A DNA stretch of 64,000 bases, from positions 1-64,000 of the forward strand of contig NZ_JSYN01000022.1 of NCBI RefSeq assembly GCF_000812965.1, written 5' to 3'. The notes under the pieces are model-generated. The model saw nothing but the letters and a program-made list of their open reading frames with translations, was not told the origin of the DNA and did no database searches. Positions 60,547 to 64,000 of this stretch are shown piece by piece (position 1 is the first letter of the stretch; every line of letters begins with the position of its first letter). This DNA is from Pedobacter kyungheensis (GTDB lineage: Bacteria; Bacteroidota; Bacteroidia; Sphingobacteriales; Sphingobacteriaceae). Both the position numbers and the translations under genes were made by a program.

Positions 60547-60963
60547 ATGAATATTCTATTTGACACCAATATTTTTATAGATGTTAGCCTTAAGAGGGCT
60601 CCCTTTTTTAGTGATTCTTTCGAGGCACTGAACAAAGTTGATGGTATCAATGTAAATGGATACATACTAGCTTCAACTTTTACTGATATATACTACATCT
60701 GTAAAAAAAATATTGGCCATGACAGAACAATTGATATTCTTACGACCCTTATTGGTACGGTTAATATTTTGGGCATTAACCACGATACGATCATCTTCGC
60801 GATCCATTCTAAATTTTCGGATTTTGAAGATGCAGTACAAAATGCAGCAGCAGAACTAAATCAGATTGATCTTATCGTAACAAGAAATGTAAAAGACTTT
60901 GTTAGCAGTAAAATAGCCGTACAAACGCCTACCGAATTTTTAAAGAACATAATTAATAACTAA
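60547..60963 (+). CDS. PIN-domain ribonuclease toxin
   Basis: A 138-residue PIN domain: D6 in LFDTNIFIDV, D47 region in STFTDIYYICKK, the acidic pair in DFEDAVQNAAA (D92/D95), and D117 in VTRNVKDF. This DTNIFIDV/DFEDAVQ subclass is common in Bacteroidota. Predicted RNase when free. Its TAA shares the A of the ftsY start (TAATG at 60961-60965), so translation of ftsY could be coupled to the toxin gene. Confidence 0.88.
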   Translation: MNILFDTNIFIDVSLKRAPFFSDSFEALNKVDGINVNGYILASTFTDIYYICKKNIGHDRTIDILTTLIGTVNILGINHDTIIFAIHSKFSDFEDAVQNAAAELNQIDLIVTRNVKDFVSSKIAVQTPTEFLKNIINN

Positions 60964-61925
60964 TGGGCTTATTTGACTTTTTCAAAAAGAAAGAAACCGC
61001 ACCTGAAGCTCAGGAAGCACTGGATAAAGGTTTAGAGAAAACAAAAGACGGTTTCTTTAGTAAAATTACCAAAGCTGTTGCCGGTAAATCTGCTGTTGAT
61101 GATGAAGTACTCGATAACCTCGAAGAAGTGCTGGTTACTTCTGATGTAGGTGTTAGTACCACCTTAAAAATCATTAAACGTATTGAAGACCGCGTTGCAC
61201 GCGATAAATACCTGAATACTTCCGAGCTGAATTTTATTCTGCGCGATGAGATCCAGTTACTCTTATCAGAAAATAACAGCAACGATTTTCGCCAGTTTGA
61301 ATATGGCGACCATAAGCCTTATGTAATTATGGTTGTGGGTGTAAATGGTGTTGGTAAAACCACTACTATTGGAAAGCTTGCCCATAAACTTAAAGAATCG
61401 GGCTTAAAGGTTGTTTTAGGCGCTGCTGATACTTTCAGGGCTGCCGCAGTTGACCAGATTAAACTCTGGGGAGAACGTGTAGGCGTTCGGGTTGTGGCGC
61501 AGGCCATGGGCTCAGATCCTGCTTCTGTAGCTTTTGATACGCTACAATCGGCTGTTGCCAACAATGAAGATGTTGTAATTATCGATACAGCAGGTCGTTT
61601 GCACAATAAAATCGGCTTGATGAACGAGCTGGGTAAGATTAAACAGGTAATGCAAAAGGTGGTGCCAGGTGCGCCTCACGAAATTTTACTGGTACTGGAT
61701 GCCTCAACCGGCCAAAATGCCTTTGAGCAGTGTAAACAATTTACCGAAGCTACCGATGTAAATGCTTTAGCCATTACTAAATTAGACGGAACAGCTAAAG
61801 GTGGTGTAGTAATCGGTATTTCCGATCAGTTTAAAATTCCGGTTAAATATATTGGTGTAGGCGAAAAAATAAATGATTTGCAACTCTTCGATAAAAAGGA
61901 GTTTGTGAATAGTTTGTTTAAATAA
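60963..61925 (+). CDS. ftsY: Signal recognition particle receptor FtsY
   Basis: GTPase that docks SRP-ribosome complexes at the inner membrane. The 320-residue protein has a short N-terminal amphipathic tail (GLFDFFKKKE), an NG domain with GVNGVGKTTTIGKLA (~120-134, G1), DTFRAAAVDQIKLW (G2), DTAGRLHNK (G3), TKLDGTAKGGV (G4 region) and GVGEKINDL. The long acidic A domain of E. coli FtsY is missing, as is usual in Bacteroidota. It normally follows DUF4295; here a toxin cassette separates them. Confidence 0.96.
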   Translation: MGLFDFFKKKETAPEAQEALDKGLEKTKDGFFSKITKAVAGKSAVDDEVLDNLEEVLVTSDVGVSTTLKIIKRIEDRVARDKYLNTSELNFILRDEIQLLLSENNSNDFRQFEYGDHKPYVIMVVGVNGVGKTTTIGKLAHKLKESGLKVVLGAADTFRAAAVDQIKLWGERVGVRVVAQAMGSDPASVAFDTLQSAVANNEDVVIIDTAGRLHNKIGLMNELGKIKQVMQKVVPGAPHEILLVLDASTGQNAFEQCKQFTEATDVNALAITKLDGTAKGGVVIGISDQFKIPVKYIGVGEKINDLQLFDKKEFVNSLFK

Positions 61926-61978
61926 GCGTATGATTCCACAGATTTATATGATTTCACAGATTTTATATAAATTTAAGT

Positions 61979-62353
61979 ATGATCGAATATGAAAAAGATA
62001 CGCTAACACAAAAGATTATAGGCTGCTGCTATGAAGTTCATAATCAGTTAGGTCCAGGATTTTTAGAGAAAATATATGTGAATGCGCTAAAAATTAAACT
62101 CCAGCAAGCAGGTTTAAACTACATTGCAGAAAAGGAATTTAATGTAGTATTTGAGAATATTATCATTGGGAAATTCAGATGCGATCTTTTTGTTGAAGAT
62201 AAGGTAATTGTAGAATTAAAATCCGTAACAGGGTACCAGCCTAAGTTATTTCAAAGTCAACTTATATCATACTTAAAAGCCAGTAAAATTAAAACAGGAT
62301 TATTGATTAACTTTGGCAACTCAAGCTGCGAAGTAAAACGACTGTCCGTTTAA
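61979..62353 (+). CDS. GxxExxY family protein
   Basis: A 124-residue protein with GCCYEVHNQLGPGFLEKIYVNAL (the GxxExxY signature in LGPGFLEKIY), RCDLFVEDKVIVELKSV and SYLKASKIKTGLLINFG. The D...ExK pattern (RCDL ... VELK) suggests a PD-(D/E)xK nuclease-like fold. The family is common near mobile DNA in Bacteroidota and of unknown function. It is inserted between ftsY and rimO, which usually neighbour each other. Confidence 0.88.
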   Translation: MIEYEKDTLTQKIIGCCYEVHNQLGPGFLEKIYVNALKIKLQQAGLNYIAEKEFNVVFENIIIGKFRCDLFVEDKVIVELKSVTGYQPKLFQSQLISYLKASKIKTGLLINFGNSSCEVKRLSV

Positions 62354-62416
62354 ATATATCATCGGTACTCACCTAAATCGGTGTAATCATTTTATATCGG
62401 TGCTATTACACATAAC

Positions 62417-63745
62417 ATGAATACCAAAACAATAAAAAAAGCCACTGTTAAACAACCTAAAATCAATGTCATTACATTAGGTTGCTCTAAAAACATATAC
62501 GATTCGGAAGTATTAATGGGTCAGTTGCGCGGCAACAACCTAAACGTTACCCACGAATCAGACAAAATGGGTAAAGATGATATCGTAGTAATTAATACCT
62601 GCGGTTTTATCGATAACGCCAAGCAAGAATCAATCGATACCATCCTGCAGTTTAGCGAGCTGAAAGAAGCCGGGAAGATTGGTAAGGTTGTAGTTACCGG
62701 TTGCCTTTCTGAGCGTTACAAACCCGAACTGGAATCGGAAATTACCAATGTTGATGCCTTTTTTGGCACCAACGATTTACAAAATATCCTGCACGAGCTG
62801 GGTGCCAATTACAAACATGAGCTGATTGGCGAACGTTTACTCACTACCCCATCTCACTTTGCCTATTTTAAAATTGCCGAAGGCTGTAACCGTCCATGTT
62901 CTTTCTGTGCCATTCCGCTGATGCGTGGTAAGCACATGAGCAAGCCTATGGAAGAATTGGTTAACGAAGCCAAAATACTGGCTAAAAATGGCACCAAAGA
63001 GCTGATCCTGATTGCGCAGGACCTTACCTATTACGGTTTGGATCTTTACGGCGTACGTAAACTGGATGAATTGATGCGCCGCTTATCAGATGTACCAGGC
63101 ATTGAGTGGATCCGCCTGCAATACGCCTACCCTTCTGGCTTCCCAATGGAAATTTTAGATGCCATGAACGAGCGTGATAACATTTGCAAATACCTGGATA
63201 TGCCGTTGCAGCACATTACCGATAATATGCTAAAATCAATGCGCCGCGGCACCACCAAACAGAAAACCATCGATCTGGTTAACCAGATCAGAGATAAGGT
63301 ACCTAATATTGCCATGCGTACCACTTTAATATGCGGTTATCCGGGCGAAACAGAGCGCGATTTTGAAGAGATGAAGGAATGGGTTGCTGAAACCAAATTT
63401 GATCGCCTGGGATGCTTTACCTACTCGCACGAGGAAAAAACACATGCCCATACATTGGTTGATGATGTTCCGGAGGAAGTTAAACAACAGCGCGTAGATG
63501 ATATTATGGAAATACAGCAAGGTATTTCATTTGATATTAACCAGGAAAAGGTTGGCAAAACTTTTAAAGTGCTGATCGATAAAAAAGAAGGCGATTTCTT
63601 TGTCGGCAGAACCGAATTCGATTCGCCTGAGGTAGATAATGAAGTATTAATTGATGCGGCTACAGGATATGCTGCCAACGGAAGCTTTGTGAATGTTAAG
63701 GTTGACAGAGCTGAAGATTTCGATTTGTACGGCACAATTGTTTAA
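62417..63745 (+). CDS. rimO: Ribosomal protein uS12 methylthiotransferase
   Basis: Radical SAM enzyme that adds a methylthio group to Asp89 of ribosomal protein uS12. The 442 residues contain an N-terminal UPF0004 domain whose 4Fe-4S ligands are Cys23, Cys62 and Cys96, the radical SAM motif CxxxCxxC at Cys157/161/164 (CNRPCSFC), and a C-terminal TRAM domain (about 378-440). RimO rather than MiaB is indicated by VITLGCSKNIYDSEVLMGQL. It ends at a strong terminator. Confidence 0.96.
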   Translation: MNTKTIKKATVKQPKINVITLGCSKNIYDSEVLMGQLRGNNLNVTHESDKMGKDDIVVINTCGFIDNAKQESIDTILQFSELKEAGKIGKVVVTGCLSERYKPELESEITNVDAFFGTNDLQNILHELGANYKHELIGERLLTTPSHFAYFKIAEGCNRPCSFCAIPLMRGKHMSKPMEELVNEAKILAKNGTKELILIAQDLTYYGLDLYGVRKLDELMRRLSDVPGIEWIRLQYAYPSGFPMEILDAMNERDNICKYLDMPLQHITDNMLKSMRRGTTKQKTIDLVNQIRDKVPNIAMRTTLICGYPGETERDFEEMKEWVAETKFDRLGCFTYSHEEKTHAHTLVDDVPEEVKQQRVDDIMEIQQGISFDINQEKVGKTFKVLIDKKEGDFFVGRTEFDSPEVDNEVLIDAATGYAANGSFVNVKVDRAEDFDLYGTIV

Positions 63746-63761
63746 TAAAATATAACTGTTT

Positions 63762-63793
63762 AAAAATCCCGAAGGCTTGCTTTCGGGATTTTT
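63762..63793 (+). terminator. Terminator behind rimO
   Basis: Perfect 12-bp arms (aaaaatcccgaa / ttcgggattttt) with an 8-nt loop, 17 bases after the rimO stop. Because the arms are A/T-flanked, it can work in both directions. Confidence 0.88.
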
Positions 63794-63880
63794 AGTTTTA
63801 AGGCTATTGTATTAATTCATCCCCTTGTAATAAAAAGAGGCTGTATCACTGGCCTTAGTTTCCTCAAGAGTTTGTCACGT

Positions 63881-63935
63881 TGAGCCTGTCGAAACGTATT
63901 GCACAGCGTTTGAGCAAGTCCTTCGACAGGCTCAG
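63881..63935. repeat. Dispersed palindrome (TGAGCCTGTCGAA type)
   Basis: Perfect 13-bp arms tgagcctgtcgaa (63881-63893) / ttcgacaggctca (63922-63934) enclose 28 bases. This is the familiar GTCACGTTGAGCCTGTCGAA dispersed repeat of Bacteroidota (recollection). The last 65 bases of the window show nothing further. Confidence 0.75.
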
Positions 63936-64000
63936 GAAGACAATTCTATATTTAAGATACCGTCGGCGTCTTAATTAGTTTTTAGACACTGGCCTGTCTT

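Overview
The window looks like a chromosomal segment of an aerobic Bacteroidota bacterium of the Sphingobacteriaceae, most likely Pedobacter or a close relative (inference). The grounds are two SusC/SusD pairs, RagB/SusD lipoproteins, small families typical of the phylum (DUF3098, DUF4295), promoters of the TTG-N19..22-TAnnTTTG type instead of sigma-70 boxes, and gene order. No tRNA, rRNA, CRISPR array, prophage or origin was recognised.

Layout. 1-169: tail of an IS3-family element. 240-9994: housekeeping genes: leuS, a small lipoprotein, then ftsX-DUF3098-[antitoxin/PIN toxin]-uppP-truB-YitT-ribF. 10092-19165: a CPA2 antiporter, membrane proteins, a truncated DUF1016 gene, YjbQ, YihY, a secreted alpha/beta hydrolase, and a GlxA-type regulator divergent from a GyrI-like/VOC/DoxX operon. 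19205-21700: two copies of a small structured RNA with its own terminator flank rpiA, in a repeat-rich stretch. 21753-49111: a large glycan-utilisation region, read leftward throughout. 49427-58775: lpxB, surE, an M16 peptidase, a 65-bp tandem repeat array, a luciferase-like flavin enzyme, CsbD and acs. 58896-63745: rpmB-rpmG-DUF4295-[antitoxin/PIN toxin]-ftsY-[GxxExxY]-rimO.

The glycan region is the main system. A LacI-type regulator (48107-49111) sits beside two SusCD pairs, two GH92 alpha-mannosidases, a DUF4965/DUF1793 glutaminase-like protein, a ROK sugar kinase, a discoidin lipoprotein, two BSP-family metallopeptidases, a third HEIGH metallopeptidase-like lipoprotein, a DUF1080 protein and a beta-propeller/cytochrome c protein. 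Seven copies of a palindrome centred on AAAACGTTTT lie only in the four long intergenic regions that head its transcription units. They tie these units into one regulon, including the DUF1080/cytochrome c pair. The gene mix suggests an attack on a mannose-rich glycoprotein: peptidases open the protein, GH92 enzymes remove mannose, SusCD imports the products, and an oxidative branch may act on other glycosides.

Three further observations stand out. The two-copy RNA (19205-19320 and 21371-21483) has a compensatory base-pair change in its terminator stem. DNA resembling the short-word intergenic repeats lies in frame inside leuS and ribF. Two antitoxin/PIN toxin cassettes have each entered a conserved essential operon, and the second toxin gene overlaps the start of ftsY.
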